From Cellulomonas sp. SLBN-39 (GTDB lineage: Bacteria > Actinomycetota > Actinomycetes > Actinomycetales > Cellulomonadaceae): a stretch of DNA of 64,000 bases. The stretch lies in NCBI RefSeq assembly GCF_006715865.1, contig NZ_VFOA01000001.1, forward strand, positions 1,116,001 through 1,180,000, written 5' to 3'. Both the position numbers and the translations under genes were made by a program. A model generated the notes under the pieces. It did not search any database. It worked only from the letters and a program-made list of their open reading frames with translations, and was not told where the DNA came from. Of this stretch, positions 46,513 to 55,400 are shown piece by piece. Each line of letters begins with the position of its first letter. Position 1 is the stretch's first letter.

Positions 46513-47328
46513 GTGCCCTTCACGCTCGCCCATCCCGCCGCGGTGCTGCCGCTCGTCCGCGGCCCGCTCGTCCCCGCGGCCCTCGTCGCGGGCAGCCTGA
46601 GCCCCGACGTCCCGTACTTCGTGCCCGCGCCCCGGTACGCCGGCGCCTGGTACGAGCCGTTCGTCAACGCGACGACGACCCACGCCTGGCCCGGGGCACT
46701 CACGGTGGCCGTCCCCACGGCCGTCGTGCTGCTGGCCCTGTGGTGGGTCGTCCGGGCGCCGCTCGCGGATCTGCTCGTCCCGCCCGCGGACGCCGCTCCG
46801 GGCGACGCCCGGCACGACCTGCGACCCGGGCGGGCCGCGGCGCAGGCGGGATGGGTGGTGGTGTCGCTGGTCCTCGGCGTCCTGACCCACGTCGTGTGGG
46901 ACTCCTTCACCCACGGCGACGGCGTCGTCGTGCAGCACGTCGCCTGGCTGCGCGAGCCGCTGGTCGGCGACGTGCCCGCGGGCCGGGTCCTGCAGCACGT
47001 CAGCACCGCCGTCGGCCTCGGCGTGCTCGCCGTGTGGGCTGCCCGGCGCGTGGTCCGGTGGCACGCCGCGGGCGGGCGTCCCGCCCCTCGGGGGGTGGTC
47101 GTCGCCGGTGCGCTCGGGCTGATCGGTGCTGGCGCCGGCACCCTCGCGGCCGTCGGGGCGCACGAGCCGGGCGCAGGTGTGGAGCACGCCCTGGCGGCTG
47201 CGGCGACGGGAGGTGGGGCGGTCGTCGCAGCCGCGGTGCTGCTCGGTGCCGTCGTGTGGCACGTGCACCGCGCCGCCACGCGTGCGACCACGCGGGCGGG
47301 CGGCGCCGACGTCCCCTCGGCGCCCTGA
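46513..47328 (+). CDS. DUF4184-family membrane protein
   Basis: 271 residues from GTG 46513. I prefer it over ATG 46501 because family members start with the PFTLAHPAAVLPL motif seen here. Residues SLSPDVPYF and LTHVVWDSFTHGDG are the conserved Asp and His clusters of DUF4184. They resemble the metal-dependent membrane hydrolase-like YdjM fold, but no activity is established. About six membrane segments. It stands alone between a terminator and convergent genes. Confidence 0.88.
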   Translation: MPFTLAHPAAVLPLVRGPLVPAALVAGSLSPDVPYFVPAPRYAGAWYEPFVNATTTHAWPGALTVAVPTAVVLLALWWVVRAPLADLLVPPADAAPGDARHDLRPGRAAAQAGWVVVSLVLGVLTHVVWDSFTHGDGVVVQHVAWLREPLVGDVPAGRVLQHVSTAVGLGVLAVWAARRVVRWHAAGGRPAPRGVVVAGALGLIGAGAGTLAAVGAHEPGAGVEHALAAAATGGGAVVAAAVLLGAVVWHVHRAATRATTRAGGADVPSAP

Positions 47329-47361
47329 GGGCGCGGGCACCGAGGGGCGGCGGCCTGCCCG

Positions 47362-48012
47362 TCAGAGGGCGGCGATCGCCTCGTCGACCCGCAGGTGCCC
47401 GCTGACCAGCTCGAGCTGCCGCCCGACGGTGGACGGCTCGGCGAGCACGGCGGCGAGCACGAGCGCGACGTCCGCCCGCGGCACGTCGCCGGGCTCGACC
47501 GTCTCGGCGAGGGCGACCCGGGCGGTGCCGGGGTCGTCGGTCAGCCGGCCGGGGCGCACGATCGTCCAGTCGAGGCCGCTGGCGCGCAGGTACCGGTCGG
47601 CGTCGCGCTTGGCCGTGACGTACGCCGCCCAGACCTCGCCCGCGTCGGGCCCGACCGGCGTGTCGACTCCGATGGCGCTGACCTGCACGAACCGCTGCAC
47701 GCCGGCGCGGCGGGCGCCGTCGACGGACTTGGTCGAGCCCTCCAGGTCCACGGTCCGCTTGCGGGCCACGTCGCCGTCGGGCCCCGCACCGGCCGCGAAC
47801 ACGACGGCGTCGGCGCGGGCGAACGCCGCCGCGTACCCGTCGACGTCCGCCGCCTCCAGGTCGAGCATCGCGGGCGTGGCACCGGCCAGCGCGAGCTCGT
47901 CGGCGTGCTCCTGACGCCGGACAAGCGGCACCACGGTGTCGCCGCGCGCGAGCAGCAGCGGCAGCAGGTGCCGGGCGATCTGACCGTGGCCGCCGACGAT
48001 CACGACGCGCAT
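47362..48012 (-). CDS. NAD(P)H-binding atypical SDR
   Basis: 216 residues. MRVVIVGGHGQIARHLLPLL is the nucleotide-binding motif; VFAAGAGPDG, FVQVSAIGVDTP and AKRDADRYLRASGLDWTIVRPG follow the YwnB/YhfK-like NAD(P)-binding family. Its substrate is unknown; some relatives are redox- or stress-linked. ATG 48012 overlaps the preceding SDR stop by one base (TGATG), so the two are translationally coupled and probably work together. Confidence 0.92.
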   Translation of the reverse strand: MRVVIVGGHGQIARHLLPLLLARGDTVVPLVRRQEHADELALAGATPAMLDLEAADVDGYAAAFARADAVVFAAGAGPDGDVARKRTVDLEGSTKSVDGARRAGVQRFVQVSAIGVDTPVGPDAGEVWAAYVTAKRDADRYLRASGLDWTIVRPGRLTDDPGTARVALAETVEPGDVPRADVALVLAAVLAEPSTVGRQLELVSGHLRVDEAIAAL

Positions 48013-48905
48013 CAGGCCGTCTTCCCGCCGGTGACGAGGATCCGGTCCCCGGTGACGTAGCTGGACTCCTGCGAGGCGAGGAACACGTACGCGGGGGCGA
48101 GCTCGGCCGGCTGGCCGGCGCGGCCCATCGGGGTGTCGGCGCCGAACTGGTCGACCTTCTCGGCGTCCATGGTCGCCGGGATCAGCGGCGTCCAGATCGG
48201 CCCCGGGCACACCGCGTTCACGCGGATGCCGTCGTCGGCGAGCTGGGCCGCGAGGCCCTTCGTGAAGTTGAGGATGGCGGCCTTGGTGGACGCGTAGTCC
48301 AGCAGGCCGGGGCTGGGGTCGAACGCCTGGATGGAGCTGGTGTTGATGATCGCCGAGCCCGCACCCAGGTGCTTCAGGGCGGCACGGGTGATCCAGAACA
48401 TCGCGTAGACGTTGGTCTTGAGCACCCGGTCGAGCTGCTCGGTGGTGATGTCGGCCAGGCCGCCGGGCTGAGCCATCTGGTACGCCGCGTTGTTGACCAG
48501 CACGTCCAGGCCCCCGAGCCCCTCGACGGCGCGCTCGACGAGCTCTCCGCAGAACGCCTCGTCGCGGATGTCCCCGGGCAGCAGCACCGCGGTGCGGCGG
48601 GCCTCGTGCACCCAGCGGGCGGTCTCGCGCGCGTCGTCCTCCTCCTCGGGCAGGTAGCTGATCGCGATGTCCGCGCCCTCGCGCGCGAACGCGATCGCGA
48701 CGGCCCGTCCGATGCCGGAGTCACCGCCGGTGATCAGCACCTTGCGACCGTCGAGCCGCCCCGAGCCCCGGTAGCTGAACTCGCCGTGGTCGGGCTGGGT
48801 GTCCATGTCGTCGGTGCGCCCCGGGTGCTCGATCTGCTCGCCCGACTGGGCCTCGGGACCGGGGTGCTGCGTGGTCGGGTCCTGGGGTGTCGTCTGATCG
48901 CTCAT
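48012..48905 (-). CDS. SDR-family oxidoreductase (YghA/general-stress-protein-39-like)
   Basis: 297 residues. A polar N-terminal extension of about 50 residues (Gln/Pro/Asp-rich, HPGRTDDMDTQPDHGE) precedes the Rossmann fold KVLITGGDSGIGRAVAIAFA. NNAAYQ, the catalytic Ser (NTSSIQAF) and YASTKAAILNF follow. The extension and motifs are typical of the YghA/GsiB-associated stress SDR group. ATG 48905 is chosen because the frame further upstream has no ribosome site. First gene of a two-gene unit. Confidence 0.93.
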   Translation of the reverse strand: MSDQTTPQDPTTQHPGPEAQSGEQIEHPGRTDDMDTQPDHGEFSYRGSGRLDGRKVLITGGDSGIGRAVAIAFAREGADIAISYLPEEEDDARETARWVHEARRTAVLLPGDIRDEAFCGELVERAVEGLGGLDVLVNNAAYQMAQPGGLADITTEQLDRVLKTNVYAMFWITRAALKHLGAGSAIINTSSIQAFDPSPGLLDYASTKAAILNFTKGLAAQLADDGIRVNAVCPGPIWTPLIPATMDAEKVDQFGADTPMGRAGQPAELAPAYVFLASQESSYVTGDRILVTGGKTA

Positions 48906-48972
48906 GCGTTCCATCGTGCGTGCCCGGCCCCGCTCCGGCATCTGGGCGCCCCGCCACCACCCTGCCGCCCGT

Positions 48973-49132
48973 GCACCCGCCCCCCGCCGACCCCGTCATC
49001 CCTGACGCCGCCCCGCCCCCACCCACCGCAGATGACGGGCTGGCCTCCTCAAGGTCCACCACTGCACCCGCCGACCCCGTCATCCGTGCCGTCCACGACC
49101 CCCGGAGCGGCGCAGATCACGGGGTCGGCGGG
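48973..49132. repeat. Two tandem copies of an inverted-repeat element (REP-like)
   Basis: GCACCCGCC then CCGACCCCGTCATCC occurs near 48973-49002 and again at 49064-49085. Each copy is followed by a partial reverse complement: GCAGATGACGGG near 49028-49039 and GCAGATCACGGGGTCGGCGG near 49112-49131. Each pair can fold into a stem-loop. The region lies between the SDR start and the end of the following minus-strand gene. Confidence 0.65.
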
Positions 49133-49162
49133 CCGGGGGCGGGCGACGGGCTGAGGGCGACG

Positions 49163-50050
49163 TCAGGCGGGCGGGTGCGCCCGGCGGCGCAGGACGAGGG
49201 CTGCGCCGGTCACCAGGGCGGTGAGCGCCAGCAGGACGAGGAGCGCGGGAAGCAGCGCGACGAGATGCGTCGTCGCGCTGGATCCGACCGTGGCCTCGCC
49301 GACCGCCTGTTCCCTCGCCGGTTCGACGACCTCGTCGGCGACGAGCCGCAGGGCCCCGTCGTTCTCCTCGACCGTGAACCGGTGCGTCCTCGACCAGTGC
49401 GCCAGGACGTCCTCGCCGGTGCCGTCGCTGGTCACGAGCTCGGTGAGCACCCCGGCCTCGACGACCTGGCGGTCGCCGGTACGCGTCACCACGACCGCCC
49501 CGACCAGGGTCGTGGCCGACTCGGTGATCGCCAGGCCCTCGGCGGCGAACTCCTCCCGGTCGTCCTGCGCGGCGGCGACCATCGCGGGCGGGGCGTCGAC
49601 GTCCATGCCGTCCGGGAGCGTGCCGGCGCGGACGCGGTCGACGTCGGCGAGCGCCGCGAGCAGCAGGTCCTCGACCGGCCGAGGGGCGGCACCCGCACCG
49701 GCGTCGGGCGGGGCGACGCCGACCTCGGACTCCTCGGGCGTCCCCTCCGGTCCTGGGGTCGCCGCCGGCGCGTCGTCCGGCGCGGGCACGTCGTCCGGCG
49801 ACGGCACGTCGTCCGGCGACGGCACGTCGTCCGGTGACGCCACGTCGTCCGGTGACGGCACGAGCGCTGCCTCAGGTGCGGCGGGGTCTCCGGGCGGGGC
49901 GGGCGTCGCGACCGGGGTGGCCGGTCCGAGCCGGGTGGACGCCCCGGACGCCCCGCGGACGGACGCCGAGGCCGCGGCCCCCGGTGGCGGGCCCGCGACG
50001 GCCACGAGCGCGACGACGGCGCAGAGGACGACGGTGCTCGGACGGCCCAC
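49163..50050 (-). CDS. Exported membrane-anchored protein with a PSPDDV repeat
   Basis: 295 residues, family not recognised. The signal peptide is followed by a Pro/Ala/Thr-rich segment containing about five copies of a six-residue repeat (VPSPDD type). A mixed domain of about 130 residues follows (PVEDLLLAALADVDRVRAG, LVGAVVVTRTGD, FTVEENDGALRLVADEVV), then a C-terminal membrane helix and short Arg-rich tail. Topology suggests an extracytoplasmic domain held by the C-terminal anchor. GTG 50050 has AGGGGGAG upstream. A TAGGTT -10 box lies near 50106-50111 on this strand. Confidence 0.75.
   Translation of the reverse strand: MGRPSTVVLCAVVALVAVAGPPPGAAASASVRGASGASTRLGPATPVATPAPPGDPAAPEAALVPSPDDVASPDDVPSPDDVPSPDDVPAPDDAPAATPGPEGTPEESEVGVAPPDAGAGAAPRPVEDLLLAALADVDRVRAGTLPDGMDVDAPPAMVAAAQDDREEFAAEGLAITESATTLVGAVVVTRTGDRQVVEAGVLTELVTSDGTGEDVLAHWSRTHRFTVEENDGALRLVADEVVEPAREQAVGEATVGSSATTHLVALLPALLVLLALTALVTGAALVLRRRAHPPA
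49767..49856 (-). repeat. 18-bp tandem repeat coding for PSPDDV
   Basis: Five adjacent 18-bp units (plus-strand consensus GGCACGTCGTCCGGCGAC; the first degenerate) each encode six residues of the minus-strand protein. Confidence 0.85.
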
Positions 50051-50174
50051 AGCTCCCCCTGGTTCGGCGCACGACGCACGGCGAGGTGCCCCGCCACACC
50101 CGCAACCTAGCGCCACGTCCCGCCGGGCCCGGGCCCTCGGACCTGTATCAGGCCGACCGCGGGGCCGGACCAGA

Positions 50175-50205
50175 CTTTGTTCGATGGGCGAAGAAAGGGT
50201 AGCGT
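50175..50205 (+). promoter_or_regulatory. Operator-promoter of the GH113 gene
   Basis: CTTTGTTCG (50175-50183), 5 bp, and CGAAGAAAG (50189-50197) form an 8/9 inverted repeat that ends two bases before a TAGCGT -10 box (50200-50205). A repressor bound here would cover the promoter. The AT-rich palindrome stands out in this GC-rich sequence. The cognate regulator is not identified. Confidence 0.6.
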
Positions 50206-50232
50206 CGCGGCGACGCCGACGAAGGAGCCGCC

Positions 50233-51225
50233 GTGAACACCTCGCCCGCCACTCCCCCGCCCGGTGCGCCGGACGACGACCTCCTCGGCGGGTACGTCGC
50301 CGGCATGACCTGGGGGTGGACCGGCGGAGGCCGCGGCACCTGGACGGGGCCCGCGGCCGACGCGTCGATGGACGCCATGGTCGACCGCCTCGGCGTCACC
50401 TGGGTGACGCTGGCGTTCGGCGCGCTCCAGGACACCCCGCAGTCCACGACGATAGCGTGGCGCGAGGCGCCCACACCCACGGACGACGAGGTCCGCACCG
50501 CGATCCGGGCGGCCCACGCGCGCGGCCTGCGGGTCTGCCTCAAGCCGGTCGTCAACGTCCGCAACGGCACCTGGCGCGCGCACATCGCGTTCTTCGACGT
50601 CGACGTGCCGTGCGAGCCCACGTGGGCGCAGTGGTTCGCCGCGTACACGGAGTTCATGACGCACTACGCGCGGATCGCCGCCGAGGAGGGTGTCGCCATG
50701 CTCTGCGTGGGCTGCGAGATGGTGCAGTCCGACAAGCGCGAGGACGAGTGGCGGGCCCTCGTGGCCGCGGTCCGCGCCGAGTACGACGGCCTCGTCACGT
50801 ACAACTGCGACAAGTACCAGGAGGGCGCCGTCCGCTGGTGGGACGCGGTCGACGTCGTCTCGTCGTCCGGCTACTACCCCGTGGACGACTGGGAGGCCCA
50901 GCTCGACCGCATCGAGCCCGTGGTGCGCGCGACCGGCAAGCCCTTCCTGTTCCTCGAGGCCGGCTGCCCCAGCCGGGAGGGCTCCCCCGCGCTGCCCAAC
51001 GACTGGGCGCTGCCGGGCGCCCCCTCCGGCGAGGCGCAGCGCGAGTGGTACGAGGCGGCGTTCGCCGCGTGCGCGCGGCGCGACTGGGTGCGCGGCTTCA
51101 TGCTCTGGGACTGGCCGACGCCGCTCTACCCGGCGACGGACGCCGCCACGGACGACGACTACTGCCCGTACGCCAAGCCCGCCGAGACGACGATCCGCGA
51201 CGCGTTCGCCGAAGCATCGGCCTGA
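50233..51225 (+). CDS. GH113 beta-mannanase-like glycoside hydrolase
   Basis: 330 residues with no signal peptide, so probably cytoplasmic. GYVAGMTWGWTG starts the barrel. KPVVNVRNGTWRA, the probable acid/base Glu162 in CVGCEMVQSDKRE, VVSSSGYYPVDDW and the probable nucleophile Glu242 in FLFLEAGCPSREG match GH113 endo-1,4-beta-mannanases of the GH-A clan. It would hydrolyse imported manno-oligosaccharides. GTG 50233 has GAAGGAG upstream. The palindrome over the promoter suggests sugar-responsive repression. Confidence 0.88.
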   Translation: MNTSPATPPPGAPDDDLLGGYVAGMTWGWTGGGRGTWTGPAADASMDAMVDRLGVTWVTLAFGALQDTPQSTTIAWREAPTPTDDEVRTAIRAAHARGLRVCLKPVVNVRNGTWRAHIAFFDVDVPCEPTWAQWFAAYTEFMTHYARIAAEEGVAMLCVGCEMVQSDKREDEWRALVAAVRAEYDGLVTYNCDKYQEGAVRWWDAVDVVSSSGYYPVDDWEAQLDRIEPVVRATGKPFLFLEAGCPSREGSPALPNDWALPGAPSGEAQREWYEAAFAACARRDWVRGFMLWDWPTPLYPATDAATDDDYCPYAKPAETTIRDAFAEASA

Positions 51226-51231
51226 CCGGCG

Positions 51232-51465
51232 TCACCCCCGCCGGCGGACCCCGACGACGACGGCCGTCACCGCCACCAGCAGCGCGCCGGATCCCGCGAG
51301 CGCGGCGCCCCAGCCCCGCGTGAGCACGGCCCGGGCCGCGACCTCGTCCGCGGGGCCGTAGCCGGACCAGGCCCCGGTGCGCACGAGCAGCAGCACCCCG
51401 ACGACCGCCAGGGCCAGACCGAGCCCCGCCACCACCGCCGAGGCCCTACGCTCACGCCTGGTCAC
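51232..51465 (-). CDS. Small two-helix membrane protein
   Basis: 77 residues. Two hydrophobic segments (ASAVVAGLGLALAVVGVLLLV; AALAGSGALLVAVTAVVVGV) are joined by a short polar loop and end in VRRRG. GTG 51465 starts TRRERR, a basic cytoplasmic end. Longer upstream frames read antisense through the aldolase gene. No family recognised. It converges on the GH113 gene and is divergent from the aldolase gene. Confidence 0.6.
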   Translation of the reverse strand: MTRRERRASAVVAGLGLALAVVGVLLLVRTGAWSGYGPADEVAARAVLTRGWGAALAGSGALLVAVTAVVVGVRRRG

Positions 51466-51517
51466 AGGTCGACCCTGCCGGAGCGTGCAGGTTCCCGACA
51501 ACCCCCTTGGAGCACCC

Positions 51518-52408
51518 GTGTTCGCCGGTGTGAGCGCCTTCCCCCTGACCCCTGTGCGCGACGAGGAGCTCGACGAGGACGCCCTCGGGCTGCTCGTCGC
51601 GCGCGCCGCCGAGGCCGGGGTGGACTCCGTCGGGGTGCTCGGGTCCACCGGCAACGCCCCGTACCTCTCGGTCGACGAGCGGCGCCGCGTCGTCGAGCGC
51701 GCGGTCCTCGAGGCCGGTGACGTGCCCGTGCTGGCCGGCGTCGGGGCGCTGCGGTCGACGGACGTGGTGGCGCTCGCGCTCGACGCGGCCGACGCCGGCG
51801 CCGCCGGCATGCTGCTCGCGCCCGTGTCGTACCACCCGCTCACCGAGGCGGAGGTGCTGGGGCTGTACGAGGACGTGACGTCCGCGGTCCCGCTGCCGCT
51901 GGTCGTCTACGAGAACCCCCGGACCACCGGGGTGACGTTCTCCGACGTCCTGTGGCGGGACGTCGCGGCGCTGCCCCACGTGGTCGCCGTCAAGTCGCCG
52001 GGCGTGCCGGGCGGCGTCCAGGCCGCGCAGGCCCGTGTGGCGCACCTGCGCTCGCTCGTGCCGTCGCACGTGGGCGTCGGGGCGTCGGGGGACGCGGTCG
52101 CCGTCGCGGCCCTCGCCGCCGGGGCGGACACCTGGTGGTCGGTGCTCGCCGGAGTCGCGCCGGGCGTCGCGGTGCGGCTGGCGCGCGCGGTGCGCACGGG
52201 CGACGACGAGCTCGTCGCCGCCCTGACGGACGCCCTGGGGCCTGCGCTCGACCTCATCACCAGGCGTGGCGGCGTGCGCGTCGCGGCCGCGCTCGCGGAG
52301 CACCGCGGCTTCGTCGACGGTCCGTGCCTTCCCCGCCCGCTGCGCGGCCTCGACGGTGCCGAGACGGCGACGGCGGACGCGGCCCTCGCGGCGGCCGAGC
52401 GGCTCTGA
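51518..52408 (+). CDS. Dihydrodipicolinate synthase/N-acetylneuraminate lyase family aldolase
   Basis: 296 residues, DapA-type TIM barrel. GVSAFPLTPVRDEELDED, GVLGSTGNAPYLSVDERRRV, the Tyr of LVVYENPRTTG and the Schiff-base Lys of HVVAVKSPGV are all visible. Substrates in this family include pyruvate with an aldehyde (DHDPS, NanA, KDG aldolase); this divergent member cannot be assigned. GTG 51518 has TTGGAG upstream; GTG 51485 is an alternative. Confidence 0.9.
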   Translation: MFAGVSAFPLTPVRDEELDEDALGLLVARAAEAGVDSVGVLGSTGNAPYLSVDERRRVVERAVLEAGDVPVLAGVGALRSTDVVALALDAADAGAAGMLLAPVSYHPLTEAEVLGLYEDVTSAVPLPLVVYENPRTTGVTFSDVLWRDVAALPHVVAVKSPGVPGGVQAAQARVAHLRSLVPSHVGVGASGDAVAVAALAAGADTWWSVLAGVAPGVAVRLARAVRTGDDELVAALTDALGPALDLITRRGGVRVAAALAEHRGFVDGPCLPRPLRGLDGAETATADAALAAAERL

Positions 52409-52457
52409 CACGCACGGGCCCGGCGCTGCTGTGGGCGGGCCTGCGTAGCCTGCCGGG

Positions 52458-55400
52458 GTGATCCTGCTCGACGACGGCACCCTGACGATCTCGGCCAGCG
52501 ACCTGGTGGCCGCGGCCGGGTGCGAGTACGCGGTGCTGCGGGCGCTGGACGCCCGGCTGGGGCGCGGCGGGGCGGTCGTCACGGAGACGGACGCGATGCT
52601 CGACCGGGTCGCGCGCCTCGGCGACGAGCACGAGCAGCGGGTGCTGCGGGCGCTGGTCGCCGAGCACGGGGTGTGGGCGCCGGGACGCACGGGCGGGGTC
52701 GCGCAGCTGGCGGCGCCGCGACGGCCGGACGTGCGGGCGGACCTGGAGGCCGCGCACGCCGCGACGCTCGGGCGGCTGGGCGCAGGGGCCGACGGGACGG
52801 GGCGCCCGGACGTGGTGCACCAGGCGACGTTCTTCGACGGCCGGTTCACCGGGCGGTCGGACTTCCTGGTCCGCACCCGTACGGACGGGTCCGGCACGGG
52901 CGGCGGCGCGGCGGGCGGCGAGGCGTGGGCCGTGCTCGACGCGAAGCTCGCGCGCAACGCCCGGCCGACGGCGCTGCTGCAGGTCGCGGCCTACGCGGAC
53001 CTGCTCGCGTCCGCGGGCGTGCCGGTGGCGCGGGAGGTCGTGCTGGTGCTGGGCGACGACGCCCGCAGCACCCACGCGGTGGCCGACCTCGTGCCGGTCT
53101 ACCGCGAGCGGCGCGCCCAGCTGGAGGCGCTGCTCGACGCCCACGTCGCCGCCGGGGGTGCGGTGGTGTGGGGCGCGGACGGGCACCGGGCGTGCGGGCG
53201 GTGCGCGCTGTGCGTCGAGCAGCTCGAGGCGGTGCGGGACGTCACGCTGGCGGCCGGCGTGTACGAGCGGCACCGCCCGCTGCTGCACGCGGCGGGCGTG
53301 ACGACGCTCGACGCGCTGGCCGCCCTCGGCGACGGTGCCGAGGTCGAGGGTCTGAGCCCGGCGGTGCTGGACCGGATGCGGCTGCAGGCGCGGCTGCAGG
53401 TCGAGCAGGAGCGGACCAACGACGACCCGGCGCACCCGGTGCACGTGCCCGCGCAGGTGCCGCACCCGGAGGCCGTCGCGGCGCTGCTGCCGCCCGCGGA
53501 CCCGGGCGACGTGTTCTTCGACTTCGAGGGCGACCCGCTCTGGTACGACCCGGCGCTGGCCGCGACGGGCGACGCGTGGGGGCTGGAGTACCTGTTCGGG
53601 GTCGTGGAGGCACCCGAGGCACCAGGGGCGGAGCCGCGGTTCGTGCCGTTCTGGGCCCACGACCGCGGCGAGGAGCGCGCGGCGCTGCGGGCGTTCCTCG
53701 ACTACCTCGCGCAGCGGCGCGCCCGGTTCCCGCACCTGCACGTCTACCACTACGCGGCGTACGAGAAGACGGCGCTGCTGCGGCTCGCGGGCCGGCACGG
53801 CGAGGGCGAGGCGGAGGTCGACGCGCTGCTGCGCGAGGGGGTGCTGGTCGACCTGTACGCGGCCGTGAAGGCGGGCGTGCGGACGGGGCAGCGGTCGTAC
53901 TCGTTGAAGAAGCTCGAGCCGCTGTACATGGACGCGGGGCGCGGCGACGGTGTGACGACGGCGGCCGACTCGATCGTGGAGTACGCGGAGGCGGTCGCGG
54001 CGCGGGTCGCCGGGCGTGAGGAGGAGTGGGCGCGGCGCATCGCCGCGATCGCCGACTACAACCGGTACGACTGCCTGTCGACGCTGGGGCTGCGGGACTG
54101 GCTGCTGGCACGCCTGGCGGAGCAGGGTCACGGCCCGACGCGCCCGGTGGTGCTCGACCCCGAGGCGGCCGCGCGTGCGGCGGAGCTCGCCGAGCCGGAC
54201 CCGCTGGAGGAGGCGCTGCTCGCGGTCGCCGGCCCCGGTCCGGGCGAGGGCGTGGTGCGCAGCCCGCAGCGCCAGGCGGTCGCGCTGGTCGCTGCGGCGC
54301 TGCGGTACCACCAGCGCGAGGACAAGCCCTTCTGGTGGGGCCACTACGACCGCCTGTCGGCGCACCCGTCGGACTGGGCGGAGCGGCGCAACGTGCTGGT
54401 CGTCGAGCGCGGCGAGGTGGTCGAGGACTGGCACGTGCCGGTGGGCAAGAAGGTGCCGCACCGGCTGCTGCGGCTGGTGGGTCGGCTGGAGCCGGGCAGC
54501 GAGCTGCGGGCGGGCGCCCGGGCCGTCGGCCTGTACGACCCGCCGGTGCCGGCGGGCATGAAGACCACGACGGAGGCGCCGCGCGGCTGGTGCGACCGCA
54601 TGACGGTGCTGGACGTGACGGCCGAGGGCGAGGGCCGCGGTGTGCGGGACGTGCTGCGCGTCCTGGAGACGCGCGCGCAGACCTCGGAGCCGTTCGACGC
54701 GCTGCCGATGGCGCTGGCGCCGACCGCTCCGATCGCGACCGGGCCGCTGCGCACGGCGATCCGGTCGCTGGCGACGCGGGTCGCCGCGACCGTGGGCCTG
54801 GTGGACCCGGCGACCACCGTGACAGCCCCCGGTGCAGGGAGCGGCGGTGTGGAGGCCGGGGCGGGCGAGCCGGTGCTGCCGCGGTCGGCCGCGCTCGACC
54901 TCGCGTGCCGCCGGGCACCACGGACCCGGTCCGGGGGGCCGCTGCCCGCGACGGACGACGGCCCGCTGGAGCAGGTGCTGGTGCGGGCGCTGCTGGACCT
55001 CGACGACTCCTACCTCGCGGTGCAGGGGCCGCCCGGCACCGGCAAGACGTACACGGGCGCCCGCGTCGTGGCGGCGCTGGTGGCGCACGGGTGGCGCGTG
55101 GGCGTCGTCGCGCAGTCGCACGCGGTGGTGGAGAACATGCTCGCGGCCGTCGTGGCCGCGGGCGTCGACGGCGCCGACGTCGCGAAGAAGGCACCGACCG
55201 ACGCCGCGGACCGTGACCCCGTGGCGTGGACGTGGGTGCCGGACCGCGGGTTCGGTGCGTTCTGGGCGGCGCACCCGGGCGGTCCCGGCCGGGGGGCGGT
55301 GCTGGGCGGCACGGCGTGGGACCTGACGAACGCGGGGCGGCTGCCCGACGCGCCGCTCGACCTGCTCGTCGTCGACGAGGCCGGGCAGCTCGCGCTCGCG

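Noticed and set aside
42655..47340. 1561-codon open frame on the minus strand
   Set aside because: It is antisense to the second nucleotidase and the DUF4184 gene, has Arg/Ala/Gly-biased composition and no domains; it is a by-product of third-position GC in the real genes.
50106..50111. Plus-strand CCTAGC as promoter for GH113
   Set aside because: The TAGCGT box at 50200 with the adjacent palindrome is closer to the start; the 50106 sequence reads better as TAGGTT for the minus-strand gene.
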